Shown here piece after piece: positions 28,718 to 37,475 of a DNA stretch of 64,000 bases. The translations under genes and the position numbers were made by a program. Below the pieces are notes generated by a model. It ran no database searches. It saw nothing but the letters and a program-made list of their open reading frames with translations, and was not told the DNA's origin. The stretch's first letter is position 1, and the number at the start of each line of letters is the position of its first letter. Source of the stretch: Neomesorhizobium albiziae (GTDB lineage Bacteria; Pseudomonadota; Alphaproteobacteria; Rhizobiales; Rhizobiaceae); NCBI RefSeq assembly GCF_900114255.1, contig NZ_FOSL01000005.1:124001-188000 (forward strand), read 5' to 3'.

Positions 28718-29527
28718 ATGCACGAGAAAGAGCGCCACAGGATCATTCTGTCCGCCGTCCAGGAAAAACCTGTTGCGACGGTGGCGGAGCTGGTCGAACT
28801 GACGGACTCTTCCGAGGCAACGATCCGACGCGATATCGCTGCCCTCCATCTGCAGAAGCGCCTGCGCCGTGTGCGCGGTGGCGCTGAATCGATCACGCCG
28901 CCCCAGTTCATGGGCATTGCTGGCCGCCCCTTCAGCGTCAACGAAACGCTGCATCAGGCGGAAAAGCGCGCCATCGCCAGGGAAGCGGTCGAACTGTGCC
29001 GGGACGGCGAGCCGATCATCATCAATGGCGGCACCACAACCTTCCAGATGGTGCATTTCCTGTCGAACCGGCGGATGACGATTTTCACAAATTCGTTCCC
29101 GATCGCCGATCACCTGCTGAAGCATTCGAAGAACACCGTGATGCTCTCCGGCGGCGTCATCTACCGAGAGCAGAACGTCATCCTCTCGCCGTTCGAGAAT
29201 GACGTCACGCGCAACTTCTACGCCAAGCGCATGTTCATGGGCGCGCAGGGCCTCAGCCCGCTCGGCCTGATGGAAGGCGATCCGCTTCTGATCCAGGCCG
29301 AGCAGAAGCTTATCGACCAGGCCGACGAGTTGGTCGTGCTGATCGATTCATCGAAATTCCGGCAGCGCTCGAGCCTCATCCTGTGCCGCCTGTCGCGCAT
29401 CGCGACGGTGGTGACGGACGCCGGCATCGAGGATCGCGATGCGAAGATGCTGGAAGAAGCGGGCGTGAAATTGGTCGTTGCGGCTGCTGCGTCGGCGACG
29501 CAGGATAAGCAGGCCCGGCAGGGCTGA
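28718..29527 (+). CDS. rhaR: DeoR-family regulator of rhamnose genes
   Basis: A 269-residue regulator. The N-terminal DeoR winged helix (VAELVELTDSSEATIRRDIAALHLQKRLRRVRGGA) is followed by a phosphosugar-sensor domain with the family blocks INGGTTTFQM, SGGVIYREQN, FMGAQGL and LVVLIDSSKF. By position it is the counterpart of RhaR in rhizobial rhamnose loci. It is divergent from rhaD-rhaI and upstream of rhaSTPQUK, so it can control both arms. Its own promoter lies next to the inverted repeat at 28588. Confidence 0.92.
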   Translation: MHEKERHRIILSAVQEKPVATVAELVELTDSSEATIRRDIAALHLQKRLRRVRGGAESITPPQFMGIAGRPFSVNETLHQAEKRAIAREAVELCRDGEPIIINGGTTTFQMVHFLSNRRMTIFTNSFPIADHLLKHSKNTVMLSGGVIYREQNVILSPFENDVTRNFYAKRMFMGAQGLSPLGLMEGDPLLIQAEQKLIDQADELVVLIDSSKFRQRSSLILCRLSRIATVVTDAGIEDRDAKMLEEAGVKLVVAAAASATQDKQARQG

Positions 29528-29593
29528 GGAGCCGGACGCATGGAGGAATGCCATGACGGAATGCATGAGGAGGCAGTCCGTCGCGGTAAAGCA

Positions 29594-29650
29594 GATCGTT
29601 TCCGCGGCAGGAAAATGCCAGCGGGCGGTTAGGCCGGCAAGCGCCGGCCT
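29594..29650 (+). promoter_or_regulatory. rhaS leader: operator half-site and hairpin
   Basis: GATCGTTTCC at 29594-29603 repeats the left arm of the rhaD/rhaR inverted repeat; an imperfect partner GAAAATG follows at 29611. A perfect 8-bp hairpin AGGCCGGC/GCCGGCCT (29631-29638 with 29643-29650, loop AAGC) lies 36 bases before the rhaS start. It could protect or pause the transcript. Confidence 0.45.
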
Positions 29651-29685
29651 GGGGAAGTGAAAAGAAGATTGGGAGGTGAATTGCC

Positions 29686-30702
29686 ATGAAGACTACGCGT
29701 CGCACTCTTTTGAAACTTGCCGGCGGAACGGTGTTCGTCGCCGCCGCTCCAGCGATCCTGACGCGGCCGGCGCGCGCCGCCGACAAGCGCATCGCCATGA
29801 TCGTCAAGAATCTCGGCAACAGCTACTTTGACGCCTGCGCCAACGGCGCCAAGGAAGCCGCCAAGGAACTCGGCGGCATCGAGATCATCTACACCGCTTC
29901 AGCCAAGCCGACCGCCGAAGAGCAGATCGCGGTGATTGACGCGCAGATCGCGCAGAAAGTCGACGGCATCATCGTTTCGGCCAACGACGCCGACGCCTTG
30001 GTGCCGGTCGGCAAGAAGGCGATGGAACGCGGCATCAAGGTGATCAGCTTCGACAGCGCCATCGCGCCTGCCGGCCGCATCGTCCATCTGTCCGCGTCGT
30101 CGACCCCGCTCATCGGCGCCAAGCAGGTGCAGATGATCGCCAAGACGCTCGGCGGCAAGGGCGAAGTGGCCATTCTTTCGGCTGCCTCCACCATGACCAA
30201 TCAGAATTCCTGGATCGAGGCCATGAAGGAGGAGTGGAAGAAGCCGGAATACAAGGATATGCCGCTGGTGGCGACCGTCTATGGCGACGACCAGGATGAC
30301 AAGAGCTACCGCGAGATGCAGGGCCTGGTGAAGGCGCATCCGAACCTGAAAGGCGTGATCTCGCCGACCACCATCGGCATCCGCTCCGGCGCCAAGGCTA
30401 TCGTCGACGGCGGCCTGACCGGCAAGGTCTTCATCACGGGTCTCGGCCTGCCTTCTGAAATGAAGGACTACGTGCTTGCCGGGGCCTGCGATTCCTTCGC
30501 GATCTGGAACCCTGTCGAGTATGGCTACTCCTCGACCATGATCATGGCCGACATCCTCAGCGGCAAGGACACCGCCGAGGGTGCAAAGCTCTCGATGGGC
30601 AAGAAGGGCGAGACGACGGTGGGCAAGGATGGCGAGGCCGTGATGGGCGAGCCATTCGAGTTCAACAAGACCAACGTCGAAGAGTTCGCGAAAATCTTCT
30701 AG
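29686..30702 (+). CDS. rhaS: Rhamnose ABC transporter periplasmic binding protein
   Basis: A 338-residue sugar-binding protein of the periplasmic-binding/LacI family (IAMIVKNLGNSYFDACANGAKEAA, ...VDGIIVSANDADALVP). The N-terminus MKTTRRTLLKLAGG matches the twin-arginine consensus (T-R-R-x-L-L-K) and is followed by a hydrophobic stretch ending near ARA, so export by the Tat system is predicted. It is the first gene of the importer, with strong RBS GGGAGGTG. A hairpin separates it from the ATPase gene. Confidence 0.92.
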   Translation: MKTTRRTLLKLAGGTVFVAAAPAILTRPARAADKRIAMIVKNLGNSYFDACANGAKEAAKELGGIEIIYTASAKPTAEEQIAVIDAQIAQKVDGIIVSANDADALVPVGKKAMERGIKVISFDSAIAPAGRIVHLSASSTPLIGAKQVQMIAKTLGGKGEVAILSAASTMTNQNSWIEAMKEEWKKPEYKDMPLVATVYGDDQDDKSYREMQGLVKAHPNLKGVISPTTIGIRSGAKAIVDGGLTGKVFITGLGLPSEMKDYVLAGACDSFAIWNPVEYGYSSTMIMADILSGKDTAEGAKLSMGKKGETTVGKDGEAVMGEPFEFNKTNVEEFAKIF

Positions 30703-30727
30703 GCCGCTGCGCCTGGAAGCGTGAATG

Positions 30728-30757
30728 GTCATGACCGGGTGCTTTTCCGGTCATGAC
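30728..30757 (+). promoter_or_regulatory. Intercistronic hairpin rhaS-rhaT
   Basis: A perfect 11-bp inverted repeat GTCATGACCGG/CCGGTCATGAC (30728-30738 with 30747-30757, loop GTGCTTTT) in the 87-base gap. It lacks a T-run, so a role in 3'-end protection of rhaS mRNA, raising binding protein over membrane subunits, is more likely than full termination. Confidence 0.7.
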
Positions 30758-30789
30758 TGTAACCGAGTGTCTGAATTCGCCGGATTGCC

Positions 30790-32292
30790 GTGTCTCAGCC
30801 CATTCTCACCCTTTCCGGCCTTTCGAAGAGCTTTCCCGGCGTCAGGGCGCTGCACGATGTCAGCCTTTCGCTTCGACCGGGAAGCGTCACCGCCATTCTG
30901 GGCGAAAACGGCGCCGGCAAGTCCACGATCGTCAAAGTTCTGACCGGCATATACCGCCCGAGCGATGGCGAAATTCGCGTCCGCGGTGAACTGAAATCGT
31001 TTTCCTCGCCGCGCGATGCATGGGCGGCCGGCATTGCCGCAATCCATCAGGAAACGGTGATGTTCGACGAGCTTTCGGTGGCCGAGAACATTTTCATGGG
31101 CCATATGCCGACGGGCCCGGCGCGTTTCGTCGACTGGAGCGAGATGCATGCCAGGGCGGCAGCCCTTCTGAAGCGCATCGACGCCGCGATACCTCCCGAA
31201 TTCAAGCTTAAGCGCCTCTCGGTCGCGCAGAAGCACCTGGTGGAAATCGCCCGTGCGCTCTCCCATGAGGCTCAGGTCGTCATCATGGACGAACCGACCG
31301 CCGCTCTCTCGGCCAACGAGATTGACGACCTTTTCCGCATCGTCGCGCAATTGAAGGCGGAAGGCCGCGCTGTCCTGTTTATCTCCCACAAGTTCGATGA
31401 AATCTTCCGCATAGCCGATGATTTCGTCTGCCTGCGCGATGGCGAGAAAGTGGGCGAGGGCGCAATAGCCTCCGTTACCGAGCCGCAGTTGGTGCGCATG
31501 ATGGTGGGGCGTCCCGTCGATCAAGTGTTCCCCAAGCGCGACGTTGCCATTGGAGACGTCGTCCTGTCGGTCGCGGGCCTTTCCAATGCGACGGAATATG
31601 CCGATGTTTCCTTCGATCTGCGCAAGGGCGAGATCCTGGGTCTCTATGGCCTTGTCGGCGCTGGCCGCACCGAAGCCATGCAGGGCTTGTTCGGCATCAC
31701 GCCGAAGACGCGCGGCACCGTTACGCTGGAGGGCAGGAGATTGTCGATCGGCGCTCCGTCCGACGCCATAACGGCCGGCATTTCCTACGTTCCGGAAGAC
31801 CGCCAGGAACAGGGTGCGATCGTGTCGCTTGGCATCCGCGAGAACGTGACCCTGGCCAATCTGTCGAAATATATCCGTGGCCTGTTCCTGTCCCGCACGT
31901 CCGAGCAAGCGGAAACGCGTCGCCTCGGCAAGCGCCTTGCCGTGAAGGCGGCAAATTGGGAGCAGAAGCTGGCTGAGCTTTCCGGCGGCAACCAGCAGAA
32001 GGTGGTGATCGCCAAATGGCTCGCCACGCGGCCGAAAGTGATCGTGCTCGACGAGCCGACCAAAGGCATCGATGTCGGCTCCAAGGCGGCTGTGCATGAT
32101 TTCATCGGCGAACTGGCGAGCGAGGGGCTCGCGGTCGTTTTGATCACGTCGGAACTCCCGGAGGTGATGGGCCTTGCCGATCGGGTTCTGGTCATGAAGG
32201 AGGGCCGGGTCGTCGATGCCTTCAAACGAGGCCAATGGAGCGCCGAGGCGATCGTGGGCGCCGCCACTGGCGCCGCGAAGGAGGCCGCGTGA
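30790..32292 (+). CDS. rhaT: Rhamnose ABC transporter ATP-binding protein (two ABC domains)
   Basis: A 500-residue carbohydrate-uptake ATPase with two fused nucleotide-binding domains. Domain 1 has Walker A GENGAGKST, a divergent signature LSVAQKHLVEIAR and Walker B VVIMDEPTAAL. Domain 2 has a degenerate P-loop region (GLVGAGRTE), the intact signature LSGGNQQKVVIAK and VIVLDEPTKGID. This asymmetry is normal for CUT2 sugar ATPases. Start is GTG 30790. The stop overlaps the rhaP start. Confidence 0.94.
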   Translation: MSQPILTLSGLSKSFPGVRALHDVSLSLRPGSVTAILGENGAGKSTIVKVLTGIYRPSDGEIRVRGELKSFSSPRDAWAAGIAAIHQETVMFDELSVAENIFMGHMPTGPARFVDWSEMHARAAALLKRIDAAIPPEFKLKRLSVAQKHLVEIARALSHEAQVVIMDEPTAALSANEIDDLFRIVAQLKAEGRAVLFISHKFDEIFRIADDFVCLRDGEKVGEGAIASVTEPQLVRMMVGRPVDQVFPKRDVAIGDVVLSVAGLSNATEYADVSFDLRKGEILGLYGLVGAGRTEAMQGLFGITPKTRGTVTLEGRRLSIGAPSDAITAGISYVPEDRQEQGAIVSLGIRENVTLANLSKYIRGLFLSRTSEQAETRRLGKRLAVKAANWEQKLAELSGGNQQKVVIAKWLATRPKVIVLDEPTKGIDVGSKAAVHDFIGELASEGLAVVLITSELPEVMGLADRVLVMKEGRVVDAFKRGQWSAEAIVGAATGAAKEAA

Positions 32293-33275
32293 AGGGCCTG
32301 TTCAACTATCGCGAGCTGATCCTGGCGTCGATCCTCTTGGTTGGCATCGCGGCGATCGGCGCCTATCAGCCGGCTTTCCTGCGCTGGGGCAACATCAGCG
32401 ACATGCTGACCGAGACGTCGGTGCTGTTCATGATGGCATTGGCGCAGATGGTGGTCATCCTGACGCGCGGCATCGACCTGTCAGTCGCGGCCAATCTCGC
32501 CCTGTCGGGCATGCTCGCCGCTCTCGTCAGCCAGTATTATCCCGAGATACCGCTCGTCCTGATGATCCTCACCGGCGTTGTCTGCGGCCTTATCCTTGGT
32601 CTTTTCAACGGGCTCCTGATAGCCTTTCTCGGCATCCCGCCCATTGTCATGACGCTCGGCACGTTGGCCATTTTCCGCGGCCTCATCATCATCATCGCCG
32701 GCGGCGACCAGGTGAACGCATCGGAGATGGGTGCGGCTTTCCAGGCGTTTCCGAAGCAGATATTCCTCGGCCTTGCCAGCCCGGTGTGGATAGCCATCGC
32801 CGTATCACTGCTGTTCTGGATATTCCTCAACTACACCCGGGCCGGACGCGGGCTCTACGCCGTCGGCGGCAATCCGGTTGCAGCGCGTTATTGTGGCATC
32901 GACCAGCGCCGGCAGGAACTGCTTGCCTACGTCATCTCCGGCGCGGTCGCCGGCCTGTGCGGCTATCTCTGGGTGGCCCGCTACGGCGTCGCTTATTCGG
33001 AGATCGCCAGCGGCTATGAACTGACCGTTATCGCTGCCTGCGTCATCGGCGGCGTATCGATCGGCGGTGGTGTCGGCTCGGTCGCCGGCACGCTGCTCGG
33101 CGCGCTGTTCCTCGGCATCGTCATGACCGCGCTTCCCGTCCTGCAGATATCCCCGTTCTGGCAGATGGCCATCTCCGGCGCCGTGATCCTCGCCGCAGTC
33201 GTCATCAACGCGCGGGCTGAACGCCGGCCGGACAAGCTCATATTGCCCGAAGCAAGGCGCTTGAGGCGGGTATGA
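32289..33275 (+). CDS. rhaP: Rhamnose ABC transporter permease 1
   Basis: A 328-residue BPD/RbsC-type permease with eight to ten membrane helices. The family motif VILTRGIDLSVAANLALSGM and the EAA-like region VGGNPVAARYCGID are visible. GTG 32289 overlaps the rhaT stop (GTGA). A frame from 32235 is open but would overlap rhaT by 58 bases with no family match. The stop overlaps rhaQ as ATGA. Confidence 0.93.
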   Translation: MKGLFNYRELILASILLVGIAAIGAYQPAFLRWGNISDMLTETSVLFMMALAQMVVILTRGIDLSVAANLALSGMLAALVSQYYPEIPLVLMILTGVVCGLILGLFNGLLIAFLGIPPIVMTLGTLAIFRGLIIIIAGGDQVNASEMGAAFQAFPKQIFLGLASPVWIAIAVSLLFWIFLNYTRAGRGLYAVGGNPVAARYCGIDQRRQELLAYVISGAVAGLCGYLWVARYGVAYSEIASGYELTVIAACVIGGVSIGGGVGSVAGTLLGALFLGIVMTALPVLQISPFWQMAISGAVILAAVVINARAERRPDKLILPEARRLRRV

Positions 33276-34324
33276 ACATGGACACGCCCGTGCCACCCGT
33301 GGACCGTTACATCGTTCTCGATGCGCCGCCGCGCCGCCTGCGCGACGTGCTTTTGCGCTGGGAAGTCATTCTCGTCATCCTGCTGGTCGCGACAATCGTG
33401 GTGAACACGATCGTCTCGCCTTACTTCCTCGATGTCTTCAATCTTGCCGACGCGACGTTCAATTTTTCCGAAAAGGCCATCATCGCGCTCGCCATGGCGC
33501 TGCTGATCCTGGTGCGCGAGATCGACCTGTCGGTCGCCGCCATCGTCGCGCTAGCCGCCATGGGCATCGGTTATGCAGCCGAAGCCGGCTTCGGTCCCGT
33601 CGGGCTGTTTGCCACCGGCATCGGCATCGGGCTTCTGTGCGGCGCCTTCAACGGCATGCTTGTCACCTGGTTCAGCCTGCCTTCCATCGTCGTCACCATC
33701 GGCACCATGTCGCTGTTTCGCGGCATCACGCAGGTGATACTCGGCGATCAGGCCAAGACGAAATATCCGCAGGAATTCCTCGACCTCGGCCAGAGCTATT
33801 TCATCAAGATGAAAGAGACGGGCATCTCCTGGCTGTTTGTGCCGCCGGTGCCGTTGTCGTTCCTGATTTTCCTGGTGCTTGCCGTGCTGTTCGGGCTTGT
33901 CCTCCACAAGACGGCGGTAGGGCGCCAGCTCTTCGCCATCGGCTCGAATCCCGTTGCCGCCCGTTTCTCCGGCATCCCCGTCGATAAGCTCCGCTTCCTG
34001 CTTTTTGTAGTTTCCGGCATGCTGTCGGGCCTTGCCGGCGCACTGCTTACCGCGCGCCTCGGCTCCATGCGCTCCAACATCGGCGTCGGCTGGGAACTCG
34101 ACATCGTCACCATGGTCATCCTCGGTGGCGTCTCGATCGCCGGCGGCGTCGGCTCCATTCTTGGCGTGGTGCTTGCGGTGCTGGTGCTCGGCCTCGTCAC
34201 TTTCGGCATGTCGCTAAACAATATCCCGGGCCAGGTGGTCAGTGTCTACATCGGCGCGCTGCTGATCGCCGTCATCGCCATCCCGCGCATCCTCGACAAG
34301 GTGCGCGTGCGCCCGATCCGGTGA
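33272..34324 (+). CDS. rhaQ: Rhamnose ABC transporter permease 2
   Basis: A 350-residue second permease subunit homologous in layout to RhaP: LLILVREIDLSVAAIVALAAMGIG, SLPSIVVTIGTMSLFRG, the coupling loop IGSNPVAARFSGIPVDKLRF, and C-terminal glycine-rich helices. A longer cytoplasmic N-terminus (about 30 residues) precedes the first helix. It overlaps rhaP by four bases. rhaU begins three bases after its stop. Confidence 0.93.
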   Translation: MNMDTPVPPVDRYIVLDAPPRRLRDVLLRWEVILVILLVATIVVNTIVSPYFLDVFNLADATFNFSEKAIIALAMALLILVREIDLSVAAIVALAAMGIGYAAEAGFGPVGLFATGIGIGLLCGAFNGMLVTWFSLPSIVVTIGTMSLFRGITQVILGDQAKTKYPQEFLDLGQSYFIKMKETGISWLFVPPVPLSFLIFLVLAVLFGLVLHKTAVGRQLFAIGSNPVAARFSGIPVDKLRFLLFVVSGMLSGLAGALLTARLGSMRSNIGVGWELDIVTMVILGGVSIAGGVGSILGVVLAVLVLGLVTFGMSLNNIPGQVVSVYIGALLIAVIAIPRILDKVRVRPIR

Positions 34325-34327
34325 GCC

Positions 34328-34642
34328 ATGGAGAAATACGCCTTCAAGATGAAATTGCTTCCTGGCCGCAAGGCCGAATACAGGAAGCGGCACGACGCGA
34401 TTTTTCCGGAACTCGTGGCGCTGCTCAGGGATGCGGGCATTTCCGATTATTCCATCCATCTCGACGAAGAGACGAATACGCTGTTTGCTGTCCTGTGGCG
34501 GCGTGACGGCCACACGATGGACGACCTGCCCAACCATGCCGTGATGAAGCGCTGGTGGGCTCACATGGCCGACATCATGGAGACGAAGCCGGACAACGAG
34601 CCGGTGGCCGTGCCGCTCGAAACCGTCTTCCACATGAAATGA
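34328..34642 (+). CDS. rhaU: L-rhamnose mutarotase
   Basis: A 104-residue ferredoxin-like enzyme that interconverts the anomers of L-rhamnose before isomerisation (RhaU in rhizobia, RhaM in E. coli). Family features are [27 protein letters not shown], the central [19 protein letters not shown], and the late [12 protein letters not shown] with tandem tryptophans. Its stop overlaps the rhaK start as ATGA. Confidence 0.95.
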   Translation: MEKYAFKMKLLPGRKAEYRKRHDAIFPELVALLRDAGISDYSIHLDEETNTLFAVLWRRDGHTMDDLPNHAVMKRWWAHMADIMETKPDNEPVAVPLETVFHMK

Positions 34643-36021
34643 CCCGCTACGTCGCCGTCATCGACATCGGCAAGACCAATGCCAAGGTGGCATTGGTCGA
34701 TCTGGGAGAGATGCGGGAAATCGCGATGCGCACGCGGCCGAATTCAGTGCTGCGCGACGGACCATACCCGCATTTCGATGTCGAGGCTCTGTGGGATTTC
34801 GTTCTCGGCGGTCTCGCGGGTGTCCGGCGCGAACACCCCGTCGACGCGATTTCGGTGACGACGCACGGCGCTACCGCAGCACTGCTCGATGCGCAGGGAA
34901 ACCTGGCGCTTCCCGTGCTCGATTACGAACACACCGGCCCCGATACGCTGGCTGCCGAATACGCTGCGGTTCGCCCGTCGTTCGAGGAAACCGGCTCGCC
35001 GCGCCTGCCTGCGGGGCTCAATGTCGGGGCGCAGATATTCTGGCAGGCGAAGACATTTCCGCGCGCGTTCGCCGGCGTAGCCTCTATCGTCATGTATGCG
35101 CAGTACTGGTCGCATCGCCTGTCGGGCGTGCTTGCCAACGAAGTGACGTCGCTTGGCTGCCACACCGATCTCTGGAACCCGGCGGCTTGCGAATATTCCT
35201 CGCTCGTCAGTGGGCAGGGCTGGCGCGCGCTGATGGCGCCGGTTCGTCCTGCCCGTCACAGGCTTGGTTCCGTTCTTCCCGAAATAGCGAAAAAGACAGG
35301 GTTAGCGCCTGGCACGCCGGTCCATTGCGGCATTCACGATTCCAACGCGTCGCTGCTGCCGCACCTGCTCTCGCGCGCAAAACCGTTCGCGGTCGTGTCT
35401 ACCGGAACCTGGGTGGTGTCGATGGCGGTCGGGGGCAGGCCGGTGAGCCTCGATCCCACGCGCGACACGCTCATCAACGTGAATGCTCTCGGCGATCCCG
35501 TGCCCTCAGCCCGCTTCATGGGCGGGCGGGAATTCGAAACGTTGATGAACGGACGCTCCACGCATTGGGAGGAAGCTGATCTGCGGGAAGTGCTGAGCAG
35601 CGGCGTTATGCTCTTACCCGCCGTTCAGCGAGGATCGGGTCCTTTCGGCACGTTGAAGGCACATTGGGCTCCGAGCGAGCCGCAGGCCGACGCAAAGCGA
35701 GCCGTCGCGGCTTCCTTCTACCTCGCGCTGATGACCGCGACCTGCCTCGACCTCATCGGCGCCGACGGGCCGACGGTCGTCGAGGGGCCCTTCGCCAGGA
35801 ATGCAGCATTCGTGCGCATGCTTGCCGCCGCCACGCGTCGCCCGGCAGTGGCTGACGCCGCCGCCGCCACCGGCACAAGCGTCGGCGCGGCACTTCTGGC
35901 GGCACCCGAGGGCTTCCCGGTCATGCCCTCACATTCCGCCAGCCGCCTCGATCCGGAAGACTGGAGCGACTACGTGGAGCGTTGGAGGTCAGCAGTCGGC
36001 GAGATGGCTCATCCCCAATAG
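34639..36021 (+). CDS. rhaK: L-rhamnulose kinase (FGGY family)
   Basis: A 460-residue sugar kinase with the FGGY-family phosphate-binding loop [17 protein letters not shown] at the N-terminus and a second nucleotide-site block [14 protein letters not shown] frame open from 34555 is read through rhaU and is not used; ATG 34639 overlaps the rhaU stop. In Rhizobium leguminosarum the RhaK counterpart is reported to be needed for rhamnose transport as well as catabolism. It ends the rhaRSTPQUK series. Confidence 0.93.
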   Translation: MTRYVAVIDIGKTNAKVALVDLGEMREIAMRTRPNSVLRDGPYPHFDVEALWDFVLGGLAGVRREHPVDAISVTTHGATAALLDAQGNLALPVLDYEHTGPDTLAAEYAAVRPSFEETGSPRLPAGLNVGAQIFWQAKTFPRAFAGVASIVMYAQYWSHRLSGVLANEVTSLGCHTDLWNPAACEYSSLVSGQGWRALMAPVRPARHRLGSVLPEIAKKTGLAPGTPVHCGIHDSNASLLPHLLSRAKPFAVVSTGTWVVSMAVGGRPVSLDPTRDTLINVNALGDPVPSARFMGGREFETLMNGRSTHWEEADLREVLSSGVMLLPAVQRGSGPFGTLKAHWAPSEPQADAKRAVAASFYLALMTATCLDLIGADGPTVVEGPFARNAAFVRMLAAATRRPAVADAAAATGTSVGAALLAAPEGFPVMPSHSASRLDPEDWSDYVERWRSAVGEMAHPQ

Positions 36022-36117
36022 ACAGGGGGGTACGGGCTCTCTTGTCCAAGTCCGGCGAATAAATTCGGAAACAGGCGCGCGCCGCTTGATCGGGGCGGCG
36101 CAATTGGCTACGGGAGT

Positions 36118-36294
36118 GGTGTCGGTTTCCGCAAGGAAATAACAGGGAATTCGGCGCGGCCCACACTGGCTGCGAAACGAAACTGCCCCCGCAACTGTAG
36201 ACGGTGAGTCCGGTCTCGAATCACGCCACTGGGGGATTGCCCCCGGGAAGGCCGAGAGGATGACGACCCGTCAGTCAGGAGACCTACCGACACC
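36118..36294 (+). promoter_or_regulatory. Cobalamin riboswitch
   Basis: The closing P1 stem GGTGTCGG (36118-36125) pairs perfectly with CCGACACC (36287-36294). Inside are the conserved AACAGGGAA, ACTGCCCCCGCAACTGTA, GCCACTGGGG (B12 box), GGGAAGGC and GACGACCCGTCAGTCAGGAGAC elements in the class order. It lies 165 bases before the BtuF-type gene and is expected to lower its expression when adenosylcobalamin is plentiful. The 96 bases between rhaK and the aptamer contain no recognisable gene and probably hold the promoter. Confidence 0.95.
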
Positions 36295-36458
36295 TGTAAC
36301 TTAACGCGCCGGGCGGGGTGTCCGGGGAAGGTTGTCGATGTCGTTAGCCACACCTGAGGTGCAGCCGCCTAATGTCCTTTGGGACATGGGTTCGATCATT
36401 GCCGTCCTGGCCCGTTTCCTCCGATCCACGCCAACAACCGATCGGAGTTATTCGGGTC

Positions 36459-37475
36459 ATGACCGTCTTCCGCCTCGCACTGGCTGCCGCCAGTTTCACA
36501 CTTCTCGTCACCGCGGCTGATGCCGAGCCGACGAAATATCCGCTGACGCTGCAGAACTGTGGCGAAACCATCAGTTTCGAAAAAGCACCGGCAACGACCG
36601 TGACGGTCGGTCAGGCGGCAACAGAGGTGCTGTATTCGCTCGGGCTGGGCGACAAGGTCACCGGCACCTCGGTCTGGTTCAACGAGGTGCTGCCTGAATT
36701 CAAGGCTGTCAACGACAAGGTCGAGCGGCTGGCGGACAACGATCCGAGCTTCGAGAGCGTCGTCGCCAAGCGGCCTGGCCTCGTCGCCGTGCAGTTCGTT
36801 TGGCATGTCGGCCCGGAAGGGATCGTCGCCACGCGCACGCAATTCCACGATGTGGGCATTCCGACATATGTGCTGCCCGCCGACTGCGTGGCCAAGGACA
36901 ACACGGTCGGCAGCGACGGCACCCGCAGCGCGCTGTTCTCGACCGAAAGCATCCATCAGGGCGTGCGTGAACTGGCCACCATTTTCGATGTCCAGGACAA
37001 GGGCGAAGCACTCGTCGCCGACCTGAAGAAGCGTGAAGCCGCTGCTGTCGAACGGGCGAGGGCGCTCAACCCTAGGGATGTGTCCGCGGTGTTCTGGTTT
37101 TCCAGCCCGGAGAAGGACATCGATCCCTATGTGGCGGGCCGCAAAGGAGCGCCGGCCTACATGATGGACAAGCTCGGCATTCGAAACATCATCGAGTCGG
37201 ATGAAGAATGGCCGGTGGTCGGCTGGGAGACGATCGCGAAAGCCAATCCCACGCTCATCGTGATCGCAAAAATGGACCGGCGCCGTTATCCCGCCGATGA
37301 CCACGAGAAGAAGCTGGAGTTCCTCAAGAGCGATCCCGTCGCCAGCCAGATGGACGCGGTCAAGAATGGGCGCATCGTCGTCATGGATGCGCATGCAATG
37401 GACGCCACGATCCGCACCATTTCCGGAATCGAGGTTCTCGCCGACGCGCTCGATAAGTCCGGCCAGGCAAAATGA
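36459..37475 (+). CDS. btuF: Corrinoid/siderophore-type ABC substrate-binding protein
   Basis: A 338-residue class III (FecB/BtuF-like) periplasmic binding protein. A Sec signal peptide (MTVFRLALAAASFTLLVTAADA) is followed by the start of lobe 1 (TVTVGQAATEVLYSLGLGDKVTGTS) and lobe 2 (VSAVFWFSSPEKD...LGIRNIIESDEEWPVVGWETI). ATG 36459 has GGAG upstream; the longer frame from 36372 would precede the signal peptide. The riboswitch suggests cobalamin or a precursor as ligand, but iron-siderophore proteins look alike. Its stop overlaps the permease start. Confidence 0.8.
   Translation: MTVFRLALAAASFTLLVTAADAEPTKYPLTLQNCGETISFEKAPATTVTVGQAATEVLYSLGLGDKVTGTSVWFNEVLPEFKAVNDKVERLADNDPSFESVVAKRPGLVAVQFVWHVGPEGIVATRTQFHDVGIPTYVLPADCVAKDNTVGSDGTRSALFSTESIHQGVRELATIFDVQDKGEALVADLKKREAAAVERARALNPRDVSAVFWFSSPEKDIDPYVAGRKGAPAYMMDKLGIRNIIESDEEWPVVGWETIAKANPTLIVIAKMDRRRYPADDHEKKLEFLKSDPVASQMDAVKNGRIVVMDAHAMDATIRTISGIEVLADALDKSGQAK

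Noticed and set aside
32235-32288. Longer start for rhaP inside rhaT
   Set aside because: The added residues are Arg-rich and unlike permease N-termini; GTG 32289 gives the normal start and a GTGA overlap.
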